A stretch of 64,000 nt of DNA from Campylobacter sp. MIT 12-8780. GTDB lineage: Bacteria > Campylobacterota > Campylobacteria > Campylobacterales > Campylobacteraceae. The stretch spans positions 193,597 to 257,596 of the forward strand of contig NZ_QHLL01000001.1 of assembly GCF_006864535.1 (NCBI RefSeq), read 5' to 3'. The translations under genes and the position numbers were made by a program. Numbering within the stretch: the stretch's first letter is position 1; each line of letters opens with the position of its first letter. Positions 9,933 through 17,506 of this stretch are shown here, piece after piece. The notes under the pieces were generated by a model. The model was not told the origin of the DNA. It saw only the letters and a list, made by a program, of their open reading frames with translations, and made no database searches.

Positions 9933-12767
9933 ATGAACGATAGCATAAAAATCATCGGTGCAAGGGAAAATAATCTTAAAAATATCAATCTTGAACTTCC
10001 AAAAAATCAGCTTGTCGTTTTTACCGGACTTTCAGGCTCAGGTAAATCAACGCTTGCCTTTGCTACTCTTTATGCAGAAGGACAAAGACGTTATATAGAA
10101 AGCCTAAGTGCCTATGCAAGGCAGTTTTTAGATAAGGTTGCTAAGCCAGATGTTGATAAGATAGAGGGCTTAACCCCAGCCATAGCCATAGATCAAAAAA
10201 CCACTTCTAAAAATCCTCGCTCCACGGTTGGCACCATCACAGAAATTTATGATTATTTGCGTTTATTATATGCTAGAATTGGCACCCAACACTGCCACAA
10301 ATGTGGCAAAATCATCTCTAGTATGAGTGCACAAGATATTACAAATGAAATTTTAAAGCTTCCAAATGGAGCTAAAATCATCATCTACGCCCCACTTGTG
10401 CGTGAAAAAAAAGGCAGTTTTAATGATTTGCTTGAAAGTCTTGTTGCAAAAGGCTATGTAAGGGCTTTAATAGATGGAGTTTTAGTTAGACTTGATGAAG
10501 AAATAGAGCTTTCAAAGACAAAAAAACATAGCATCAAACTTGTCATTGATCGCTTAGAAATTCAAGATGATTTACTTGCTCGTTTAAGTTCTGATATAGA
10601 AAAAGGCTTGCAAGAAAGTTATGGCGAGCTTGAAGTTGAGGTTTTAAATGCTGAAGAGTTAGGCATTAGCAAGCATTATCATTATAGCGAGCATAATGCT
10701 TGTTTTGATTGTAAAATTTCTTTTAATGAGCTTGAGCCTTTAAGCTTTTCTTTTAACTCCCCAAAAGGAGCATGTGAGGCTTGTGATGGGCTTGGAATTC
10801 GCTATAGTCTTGATATGAAAAAGCTTATTGATGAGAATTTGAGCATTGAAAATGGGGCGATTAAAACCATGTATGGCTTTAATAAAAGCTATTATTATAA
10901 GTTTTTGCTTGCCTTTTGTGAGCAAAATGAGATCAGCACCAAAAAGCCTTTTGGTGAGCTTGGTGAAGATGAAAAACGTTTGGTGCTTTATGGTAATGCT
11001 AAGGAAATTAACTTTTTATGGAAAAAACACCGCTTAAAACGCACTTTTGAAGGAGTTGTGAAAATCGCTTATGATATACTCAAAGATGAAAGAGATTTAG
11101 AAGACTTTATGAGTGAAAAAATTTGTAAAGATTGTGGCGGACATAGGCTTAAACCTGAAAGCTTGGCTGTAAGAGTGGCAAATAAGGGCTTGGGCGAAAT
11201 TTTAGATATGAGCGTGGAAGCTTGTGTAAGCTTTTTTTCAAATGAAAAGCATTTTAAGGCTTTAAACGCACAAGCAAAACTCATCGCAAGTCCTATTTTA
11301 AAAGAGATCAATGAAAGACTTTTCTTTCTTTTTGATGTGGGGCTTGGCTATCTTTCTTTGGGACGCGATGCAAGAACCATTAGCGGAGGAGAAGCCCAAC
11401 GCATACGCATAGCCTCTCAAATTGGCTCTGGACTGAGTGGGGTGATGTATGTTTTAGATGAGCCTAGCATAGGGCTTCATGAAAGAGATACGCAAAAACT
11501 CATTAAAACGCTAAGAAATTTACAAGCTAAGGGCAATACCTTAATCGTGGTTGAACATGATAAGATGACTATTGAGGAGGCTGATTTTATCGTTGATATT
11601 GGTCCTAAGGCTGGTAAATTTGGTGGAGAGGTTGTTTTTGCTGGCACTTATAAAGAGCTTTTAAAAAGCAAGAGTGAAACAGCTTTATATATGAATGGTA
11701 AAAAAAGCATAGAACATGTTAAAAACCGCCCTCAAAAAGACTGGCTTGAGCTTAAAAATGTAAATATCAATAATATCAAGAATTTAAATGCTAAATTTCC
11801 TCTGCAAAATTTAGTCGCCATCACAGGTGTTTCAGGTTCTGGCAAAAGCTCACTTATCTTGCAAACCCTGCTTCCTTTTGCTCAAGAAGAGCTTAACCGC
11901 GCAAGAAAGGTAAAAACCTTAAGCGGAGTGCAAATTGAAGGGCTTGATAAGCTTGATAAGGTGATTTATCTTGATCAAAGCCCAATAGGACGCACTCCAA
12001 GATCAAATCCAGCCACTTATACAGGAGCGATGGACGAGATAAGAAATCTTTTTGCCAGCACCAAAGAAGCAAAGATGAGAGGCTATAAGGCTGGACGTTT
12101 TAGCTTTAATGTCAAAGGTGGACGTTGCGAAAAATGCAGTGGAGATGGAGAGATCAAAATAGAAATGCATTTTTTACCAGATGTTATGGTCGTTTGTGAT
12201 GTGTGTAAGGGCAAAAGATACAATGAAGCAACCTTAGAGATCAAATACAAAGGCAAAAGCATAGCTGATATTTTAGCCATGAGTATAATAGAAGCCAATG
12301 AGTTTTTTAGCTCTGTACCTCGTATCAAACAAAAGCTTGATACCCTTGTGAAAGTGGGACTTGACTATCTTACCTTAGGGCAAAATGCCACGACTTTAAG
12401 TGGAGGAGAAGCCCAACGTATAAAGCTTGCAAAAGAACTTAGCCGAAGCGATACAGGAAAAACACTTTATATCTTAGATGAGCCAACAACAGGACTTCAT
12501 TTTGAAGATGTAAATAAACTCATCTTAGTTTTACAACACTTAGTTGATCTTAAAAACTCAGTTTTTGTTATAGAGCATAATTTAGATGTGATTAAAAATG
12601 CTGATTATCTCATAGATATGGGACCAGAAGGTGGGGTAAAGGGCGGAAAAATCATCGCTTGTGGCAGTGTAGAAAAGGTGGCTAAAGAACATATTAAAAG
12701 CGGCTCTTATACAGGAAAATTTCTTGCTGCTGAGCTTAAAAACAAAAAGCAAAAGGTGGCTAAATGA
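9933..12767 (+). CDS. uvrA: Excinuclease ABC subunit A
   Basis: A 944-residue UvrA, full length, the damage-recognition ATPase of nucleotide excision repair that hands DNA to UvrB (encoded at 45281-47251 in this window). It has tandem ABC ATPase modules: Walker A GLSGSGKST (about residues 32-40) and GVSGSGKSS (about 636-644), two signatures beginning SGGEAQRIR and SGGEAQRIK, and Walker B regions VLDEPSIGLH and ILDEPTTGLH. Zinc-binding CxxC pairs occur in the insert (CHKCGK) and near residue 735 (CEKCSGDGE with CDVC). The ATG of the next gene overlaps the stop codon (ATGA), so that gene is likely co-translated. Confidence 0.98.
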   Translation: MNDSIKIIGARENNLKNINLELPKNQLVVFTGLSGSGKSTLAFATLYAEGQRRYIESLSAYARQFLDKVAKPDVDKIEGLTPAIAIDQKTTSKNPRSTVGTITEIYDYLRLLYARIGTQHCHKCGKIISSMSAQDITNEILKLPNGAKIIIYAPLVREKKGSFNDLLESLVAKGYVRALIDGVLVRLDEEIELSKTKKHSIKLVIDRLEIQDDLLARLSSDIEKGLQESYGELEVEVLNAEELGISKHYHYSEHNACFDCKISFNELEPLSFSFNSPKGACEACDGLGIRYSLDMKKLIDENLSIENGAIKTMYGFNKSYYYKFLLAFCEQNEISTKKPFGELGEDEKRLVLYGNAKEINFLWKKHRLKRTFEGVVKIAYDILKDERDLEDFMSEKICKDCGGHRLKPESLAVRVANKGLGEILDMSVEACVSFFSNEKHFKALNAQAKLIASPILKEINERLFFLFDVGLGYLSLGRDARTISGGEAQRIRIASQIGSGLSGVMYVLDEPSIGLHERDTQKLIKTLRNLQAKGNTLIVVEHDKMTIEEADFIVDIGPKAGKFGGEVVFAGTYKELLKSKSETALYMNGKKSIEHVKNRPQKDWLELKNVNINNIKNLNAKFPLQNLVAITGVSGSGKSSLILQTLLPFAQEELNRARKVKTLSGVQIEGLDKLDKVIYLDQSPIGRTPRSNPATYTGAMDEIRNLFASTKEAKMRGYKAGRFSFNVKGGRCEKCSGDGEIKIEMHFLPDVMVVCDVCKGKRYNEATLEIKYKGKSIADILAMSIIEANEFFSSVPRIKQKLDTLVKVGLDYLTLGQNATTLSGGEAQRIKLAKELSRSDTGKTLYILDEPTTGLHFEDVNKLILVLQHLVDLKNSVFVIEHNLDVIKNADYLIDMGPEGGVKGGKIIACGSVEKVAKEHIKSGSYTGKFLAAELKNKKQKVAK

Positions 12768-13693
12768 GAGCTTTTTTAATCGATGCTGAAAATGTAAATT
12801 TTGATAGTTTTATCACACAAAGACGCTTTAAGAAAAAAGATCATTTTTATATCATCGGCAATTCAACCTTGAAATTTTCTCTTTTCACCTTGCGTTTTTT
12901 ACAAGATAAAAAGCTTAAAATTTACGATTTTAATGAGTGTAGTAAGGATTATGCAGATAAGATTATTTTAAGTTTGCTTGGCTTTTTGCTGGCTAAAAAG
13001 AAGTTTAAAAAATGTTTTATAGTCAGCAATGATAAGATTTTTTCAAGGCTTGATTTTACAAAAGAACTTTACAAAAAACATGTAAAAATACTCTCACCAA
13101 GCAATGATAAGATCAAAAAAATACAAGAATCAGCCTATCATATAGAGCTTTTTGAAAAAAATGAAAGGCTTATTAAGGATTTAAGAGAAGAAAGTGTAAA
13201 TTTAGGCGAGTTTCACCGCCTTTTACAAAAGCATTTTAAAATTCATGGAACCTTGATTTATAAGTATCTTAAGCAAGAAAAAAATGAGGAATTTTTTACA
13301 CTTAAAAAAAACAAGCTTTTACTTGAAAAGCCGCATTCTTCAAAAGAGCTTCAAAGTCTTTCAAACAATGATGAACAAGTGCTTGAGCTTATACCAAATA
13401 TAAAGCTACTAAGTCATGATAGCACAATTTCACAAGAAGATAAAAGCTTAAATGAAGCTCAAGAAGAAAATTCAAAAAAAGAACAAGAAGCAAACACCCA
13501 AAATTTCACTCAAAGAAAACAAACATATACCCAAAATAAATACAAAAAAAGTTTCAAAAACACTCAAAGCTTAAATTCAAACGAGGATAAAACCCAGTCT
13601 TTAAAAACCACGCACCCACAAACTCAAGAAAACGATCTTAAAAATAAGCTTTTCAAACAACTTTTTAATCCGCTTAAACTCTTTAAAAAATAA
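12764..13693 (+). CDS. NYN (PIN-like) domain protein with possible OST-HTH segment
   Basis: A 309-residue cytoplasmic protein whose start overlaps the uvrA stop (ATGA). The N-terminus (FLIDAENVNFDSF, residues 4-16) matches the acidic Asp/Glu-Asn motif of NYN nuclease-like domains. Later acidic positions (DYADKIILSLLGFLL and IVSNDKIFSRL, about residues 64-106) resemble the other NYN metal-site strands. Residues about 145-188 (LGEFHRLLQKHF, then YKYLKQEKNEEFFTL) look like the small winged OST-HTH/LOTUS fold that often follows NYN domains. The last 110 residues are low complexity, rich in Gln, Asn, Lys and Thr. By family it may bind or cut RNA, but I do not know its function. Confidence 0.6.
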   Translation: MRAFLIDAENVNFDSFITQRRFKKKDHFYIIGNSTLKFSLFTLRFLQDKKLKIYDFNECSKDYADKIILSLLGFLLAKKKFKKCFIVSNDKIFSRLDFTKELYKKHVKILSPSNDKIKKIQESAYHIELFEKNERLIKDLREESVNLGEFHRLLQKHFKIHGTLIYKYLKQEKNEEFFTLKKNKLLLEKPHSSKELQSLSNNDEQVLELIPNIKLLSHDSTISQEDKSLNEAQEENSKKEQEANTQNFTQRKQTYTQNKYKKSFKNTQSLNSNEDKTQSLKTTHPQTQENDLKNKLFKQLFNPLKLFKK

Positions 13694-13779
13694 TTGCATT
13701 TAAGCAAGATAAACTCAAGCTCAGCCTTTTTTCTTTCAAGATTAAGCCAAAGCACAAAGTTTGCATGATAAACACGCTT

Positions 13780-15237
13780 TTAAACCTCCTCAAAACTTCG
13801 ATCAAGCAAGGTTATAAGCTCGGTATTATTATTTGCTTTAGCATAATCAAGAGCAGTTTTGCCCTGCGCGTCTTTAATGTCTATATTTGCCCCAGCCTTA
13901 ATGAGCTTGCTTGCCTTTTGCGTTAAATTTGCCTTAACAGCGACAATTAAAGGCGTATCGCCTTCTTGATCGATAAAATCAGTGCCGATTTTACAAAGCC
14001 TTTTAAATATCAAGTCATCAGTGCTATCAAACCATAGATAATAACACAAACACACTTCCTCAGCCCTTATTTTATAGCCATTTTTAAGCATATATTCAAG
14101 TATTGCCTCGCCTCCTTCGCTTACAGCCAAAAAAAGCTTGCCAGCAAAACTAAAGCCAACCTTTTCAATAAGAAATTTAAAGCTTGCAAGGCTTTGAAAT
14201 TTCATCGCCCTATCAAGCAAACTTAAATCCTCATCATCTCTAAGCTCTTTTAAATAAGGTTTTGTTTGAAGCAAAAACTCAAGACTTTTGAGCTTAGCAA
14301 AACTCACAGCAAGGAAAATTGGGTGTTTATGTATATCTTTTATACTTTGATCTTGATATTTTTCAAGTCTTGCTATATCATCGTTTAAAACAGCCAAAGA
14401 AAGTCTATCAAAACGTTCATCATCACTTAAAATTTGAAAATCAATCTTATCAAAATGTTCGCTTAGCCACTCAAAAGCTAAAAATTTGGCATTTAAAAGA
14501 GCAAAATGCCCCGCATATAAAGGGAAATGAAAGCCTTTCATCTGCACGCTTTCATCTTTTAAACCTTGTTTGCGTAAAAAATCAAGCATAAACAAATCCC
14601 CACACAAAGCACTAAAGCTCAAAAGCCCTACTCCATCAAGTCTTAAGCTCAAAACCCTTGTCCCACTAAAAGCCTTAAATTTAGCTTTCTTTCCACACTT
14701 CACATTTAAAGCCTGCTGTAAAAGCTCAGCGCTCAAACAAGGCTTTAAAACCTGCTCTTTTTGAGTTTTTCTCAAAATATCAGCAAAAGAATCCTCATCA
14801 TAAGCGTTAAATTCAAGCTCTTGTCCTAAGATAGCTTTAAGCACATTTGCTTCTAATTTATACATCAGCGCATAATGAAGCAAAGCAAATCCCCTAAAAT
14901 CCTTTGCTTCATACCATTTATCAAAATCAAGCAAATAAAGATAAAAAGCAAGATAATCTTTTTGCTGTAAATAACTCAAAGCCCTATAAAAAGGCGAGTT
15001 TAAAGCCCTTAAAAGCCAAATCACAAAAGCTAAACAAATAATATCTAAAATTAAGCTTAAAAACCTACCTTGATATAAGCTTAAGCACACATCTACAAAC
15101 ACAAATAACACAAATGCTAAACAAAGCTTTTTATATAAAGCTATACTACCAGCTTTTGATCTTAAAAGCTCTATGATAGCCACTAAAATCAAAGCGATCA
15201 TTAAAACTGAATTTATAAGATATAAATAAGTCATCAT
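13780..15237 (-). CDS. Membrane-anchored ankyrin-repeat protein
   Basis: A 485-residue protein with about three N-terminal hydrophobic segments (residues 1-85: YLINSVLMIALILVAIIELL, LCLAFVLFVFVDVCLSLY and LILDIICLAFVIWLLRAL) followed by a long soluble region. The end contains recognisable ankyrin repeats (DQEGDTPLIVAVKANLTQKASKLI, then GANIDIKDAQGKTALDYAKANN, about residues 420-475), and earlier helical pairs are probably degenerate repeats. Ankyrin domains mediate protein binding; the partner is unknown. It is convergent with uvrA-NYN and divergent from the PatB-type gene, and stands alone as a transcription unit. Confidence 0.7.
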   Translation of the reverse strand: MMTYLYLINSVLMIALILVAIIELLRSKAGSIALYKKLCLAFVLFVFVDVCLSLYQGRFLSLILDIICLAFVIWLLRALNSPFYRALSYLQQKDYLAFYLYLLDFDKWYEAKDFRGFALLHYALMYKLEANVLKAILGQELEFNAYDEDSFADILRKTQKEQVLKPCLSAELLQQALNVKCGKKAKFKAFSGTRVLSLRLDGVGLLSFSALCGDLFMLDFLRKQGLKDESVQMKGFHFPLYAGHFALLNAKFLAFEWLSEHFDKIDFQILSDDERFDRLSLAVLNDDIARLEKYQDQSIKDIHKHPIFLAVSFAKLKSLEFLLQTKPYLKELRDDEDLSLLDRAMKFQSLASFKFLIEKVGFSFAGKLFLAVSEGGEAILEYMLKNGYKIRAEEVCLCYYLWFDSTDDLIFKRLCKIGTDFIDQEGDTPLIVAVKANLTQKASKLIKAGANIDIKDAQGKTALDYAKANNNTELITLLDRSFEEV

Positions 15238-15305
15238 GGCATTCCTTTGTAAGAAATTTTAGCCTAAAATTATCAATTTTTTTAAAAATTAGCTTTTAAA
15301 TTTGC

Positions 15306-15311
15306 TATAAT
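15306..15311 (+). promoter_or_regulatory. Putative extended -10 box upstream of the small ORF and patB
   Basis: TATAAT preceded by TTTGC lies 52 bp upstream of the ATG at 15364. It is the only strong -10 candidate for the small ORF and the aminotransferase gene behind it. Confidence 0.6.
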
Positions 15312-15363
15312 TTATCCTTTTTAAAGCAATTTTACTCTCAAATAAACAAAAAGGGGCATAGTA

Positions 15364-15510
15364 ATGAATGCAAAACTCATAATTTCGTCTTCAAACATAG
15401 ATAAATTTAATTACCTCGCCCTATTTAAAGGCTTTTTTGCTTGGAACACCAAAGAGCCTTTAAGTCGTAAGAATTTTTGGCTTGCTAAGGTTGGAAAAAA
15501 TGAATTTTGA
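15364..15510 (+). CDS. 48-residue ORF overlapping the PatB start, DUF805-like N-terminus
   Basis: A short open frame starting at ATG 15364 after AAAGGGG, with the stop at 15508-15510, inside the first codons of the aminotransferase gene. The segment FFAWNTKEPLSRKNFW followed by LAKVG resembles, from memory, the soluble start of DUF805 membrane proteins, which continue into transmembrane helices that are missing here. It may be a truncated remnant or a leader whose translation feeds the next gene. It lies between a good promoter and the downstream start, so it is probably transcribed. Confidence 0.4.
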   Translation: MNAKLIISSSNIDKFNYLALFKGFFAWNTKEPLSRKNFWLAKVGKNEF

Positions 15511-16639
15511 TACCATCATTAACAGAAAAAACACTGATTCGCTTAAGTATAGCAATGATAATTTGCCTATGTGGGTGGCAGATATGGATTTTAAAGTTGC
15601 TGATTGCATACAAGAAGCTATGCAAAAAAGGCTGGATCATGGTATATTTGGCTATACTTGCTTGGATGAAAATTTTTTTAAGCATATCATAACATGGTGG
15701 GATAAAAAGCACAAAGCAAAGCTCAAGCGCGAAAGTCTTGTCTTTAGCAACGGCATAGTGCCGACTTTAGGTGCTTTGCTAAGAATTCTAAGCGAAAAAG
15801 GCGATAAAATCTTACTTCAAAGCCCTGTTTATCATGCTTTTTTTCATGTGATTAAGCAAAATGAAAGAGTAGTTTTAGAAAATAAAATGCTTTATAAAAA
15901 TGGAATTTACAACATTGATTTTAAAGACTTAGAGCAAAAACTTATCAAAGATAAGCCAAAAATCATGATACTTTGCAACCCGCACAATCCTATAGGTAAA
16001 ATTTTTAGCGAAGAAGAACTAAGACTTATCAGCAAGCTTTGCAAGGCTCACAACACCATACTTATCAGCGATGAAATTCATTGTGATATAGTCGAAAAAG
16101 GCTTTGCTTATACAAGTATGGCAAAAATCGATGAAAAAGCCATCATCATGCTTTCAAGCACAAAGGCTTTTAATCTTGCAGCCCTAGCTGGCTCTTATAG
16201 TGTGATTGATGATAAAAGCGTGCGTTTAAAGCTTCAAAAAGAGCTTATAAAATCTGGTTTAAGTATGCCAAATCCTTTTTTCATCGCCGCAAATAATGCC
16301 GCTCTTAGCAAAGGGCAAGCTTGGCTAGAACAAATGAATGCCTATATCAAGCAAAACAAAAGCCTTGCAACTGAATTTATCGAAGCAAAAACACCTTGCA
16401 AAATCGTGCGTGGGGAGGCTTTGTATCTGATTTGGGTAGATTGCTCGGCATTTTGCAAAGATACAAGCAAGCTCTATGAGTTTTTAAAATCAAATTTCAA
16501 GCTGCAAGTTTCTAATGGAAAAGATTTTGGGGGCAATGGTAAGCTGTTTTTAAGGATAAATATAGCCTGCCCTGAAGCTACGCTTAAAAAAGGCTTAAAA
16601 CTCTTTGAAGCTGGCGTAAAAGCCTTTATCAAACGTTGA
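15500..16639 (+). CDS. PatB/MalY-type PLP-dependent aminotransferase (C-S lyase)
   Basis: A fold-type I PLP enzyme of about 379 residues. I place the start at ATG 15500 (MNFDTIINRKNTDS, the usual PatB opening) rather than the upstream TTG at 15482; AAGG lies at 15487-15490. Seen: the PLP-phosphate and lysine region LSSTKAFNLAALAG (catalytic Lys), the NPHNPIGKIF motif, and the Asp-containing ISDEIHCDIV strand. The family cleaves cystathionine or related beta-C-S bonds to give pyruvate, ammonia and a thiol; some members act as aminotransferases. The metabolic role here, methionine synthesis or cysteine breakdown, is inferred from family only. Confidence 0.85.
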   Translation: MNFDTIINRKNTDSLKYSNDNLPMWVADMDFKVADCIQEAMQKRLDHGIFGYTCLDENFFKHIITWWDKKHKAKLKRESLVFSNGIVPTLGALLRILSEKGDKILLQSPVYHAFFHVIKQNERVVLENKMLYKNGIYNIDFKDLEQKLIKDKPKIMILCNPHNPIGKIFSEEELRLISKLCKAHNTILISDEIHCDIVEKGFAYTSMAKIDEKAIIMLSSTKAFNLAALAGSYSVIDDKSVRLKLQKELIKSGLSMPNPFFIAANNAALSKGQAWLEQMNAYIKQNKSLATEFIEAKTPCKIVRGEALYLIWVDCSAFCKDTSKLYEFLKSNFKLQVSNGKDFGGNGKLFLRINIACPEATLKKGLKLFEAGVKAFIKR

Positions 16640-16690
16640 TTTTGCTTTGTTTGAGCCTAGCCCTAAGCGAATTGAAAGAAAGCTATAATC

Positions 16691-17128
16691 ATGCTTGAAA
16701 GCTTTTCTTATCTTGGACTTTTTGCGATCAGTTTTATCTCAGCAAGCCTTTATCCTTTGGCTTCTGAAGCCTTTGTGGCGGGCTTTTTATTTCAGGGTTT
16801 TTCACCTTTTTGGGTATTTTTCATCGCCACATTTGGCAACACACTTGGGGCTTTAAGCACCTATTTGCTAGGCTTTTTAGGTAAAAGCTTTATACTTGAA
16901 AAATACTTCCATAAGAGCCTTTTAAAGCTTAAAACAATGAATTTAAATTTCAAACGTTTTGGTTGGGCTTTTGCCTTTTTTACCTTTTTACCTTTAGTAG
17001 GCGATCTTTTTGCCCTCGCTCTTGGGCTTGCTCGCTATAATATAGCTAAAACTATACTTTTTATCGCACTTGGTAAGGCTTTTAGGTATGGGATTTTGAT
17101 TGTTTTTGCTTTATATCTTAAGGGGTAA
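16691..17128 (+). CDS. YqaA-like DedA/SNARE-associated family membrane protein
   Basis: A 145-residue inner membrane protein with four or five hydrophobic segments. The opening, FISASLYPLASEAFVAGFLFQGFSP, and the internal FGNTLGALSTYLLGFLGK motif are typical of the short YqaA branch of the DedA superfamily, and the conserved basic LNFKRFGWAFAFFTFLPLVGDLFALALGLARY region is also visible (about residues 78-113). DedA proteins are linked to lipid scrambling and membrane homeostasis; a specific role is not known. It is tightly followed by the YnfA-like gene. Confidence 0.75.
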   Translation: MLESFSYLGLFAISFISASLYPLASEAFVAGFLFQGFSPFWVFFIATFGNTLGALSTYLLGFLGKSFILEKYFHKSLLKLKTMNLNFKRFGWAFAFFTFLPLVGDLFALALGLARYNIAKTILFIALGKAFRYGILIVFALYLKG

Positions 17129-17131
17129 AAT

Positions 17132-17458
17132 TTGAATATTTTTCAAAGTATAAGCTTTTTCTTTTTAGCGTGTTTGTTTGAAGTGGGTGGTGCGTATTTG
17201 GTGTGGCTTTGGCTTAAGGAAGGAAAAAGCTTTTATTTAGGGCTTTTAGGACTTGTGGCTCTTGGACTTTATGGAGTCATAGCAAGCTTTCAGCCTCAGA
17301 GTTTTGGACGCGTTTTTGCAAGCTATGGAGGCTTTTTCATCGTTTTTTCTTTGCTGTGGGCTATGATATTTGATGATTTCAAGCCTGATTTTTATGATAT
17401 TTTGGGTTCAGCTTTAACCTTGCTTGGAGTAGCACTTATTGCTTTTGCACCAAGATAA
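17132..17458 (+). CDS. YnfA family (UPF0060) small membrane protein
   Basis: A 108-residue protein with four transmembrane helices and the YnfA hallmarks: FLACLFEVGGAYLVWLWLKEG near residue 10, YGVIASFQP, FGRVFASYGGFFIVFSLLWA (about residues 64-83), and the closing DILGSALTLLGVALIAFAPR. The start is TTG at 17132, four bases after the previous stop with an AAGGGG site, so it is read as part of that unit. It is related in topology to small multidrug resistance pumps, but transport has not been shown for most members. Confidence 0.88.
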   Translation: MNIFQSISFFFLACLFEVGGAYLVWLWLKEGKSFYLGLLGLVALGLYGVIASFQPQSFGRVFASYGGFFIVFSLLWAMIFDDFKPDFYDILGSALTLLGVALIAFAPR

Positions 17459-17471
17459 GAATTATTTGTGT

Positions 17472-17487
17472 TATAATGTAATATAAT
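17472..17487 (+). promoter_or_regulatory. Two tandem TATAAT boxes upstream of polA
   Basis: TATAAT occurs at 17472-17477 and again at 17482-17487, 20-35 bp before the polA ATG. One of them is probably the -10 element; they could also be alternative start sites. Confidence 0.5.
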
Positions 17488-17506
17488 ATTTTTTTGAAAG
17501 AAGGAT

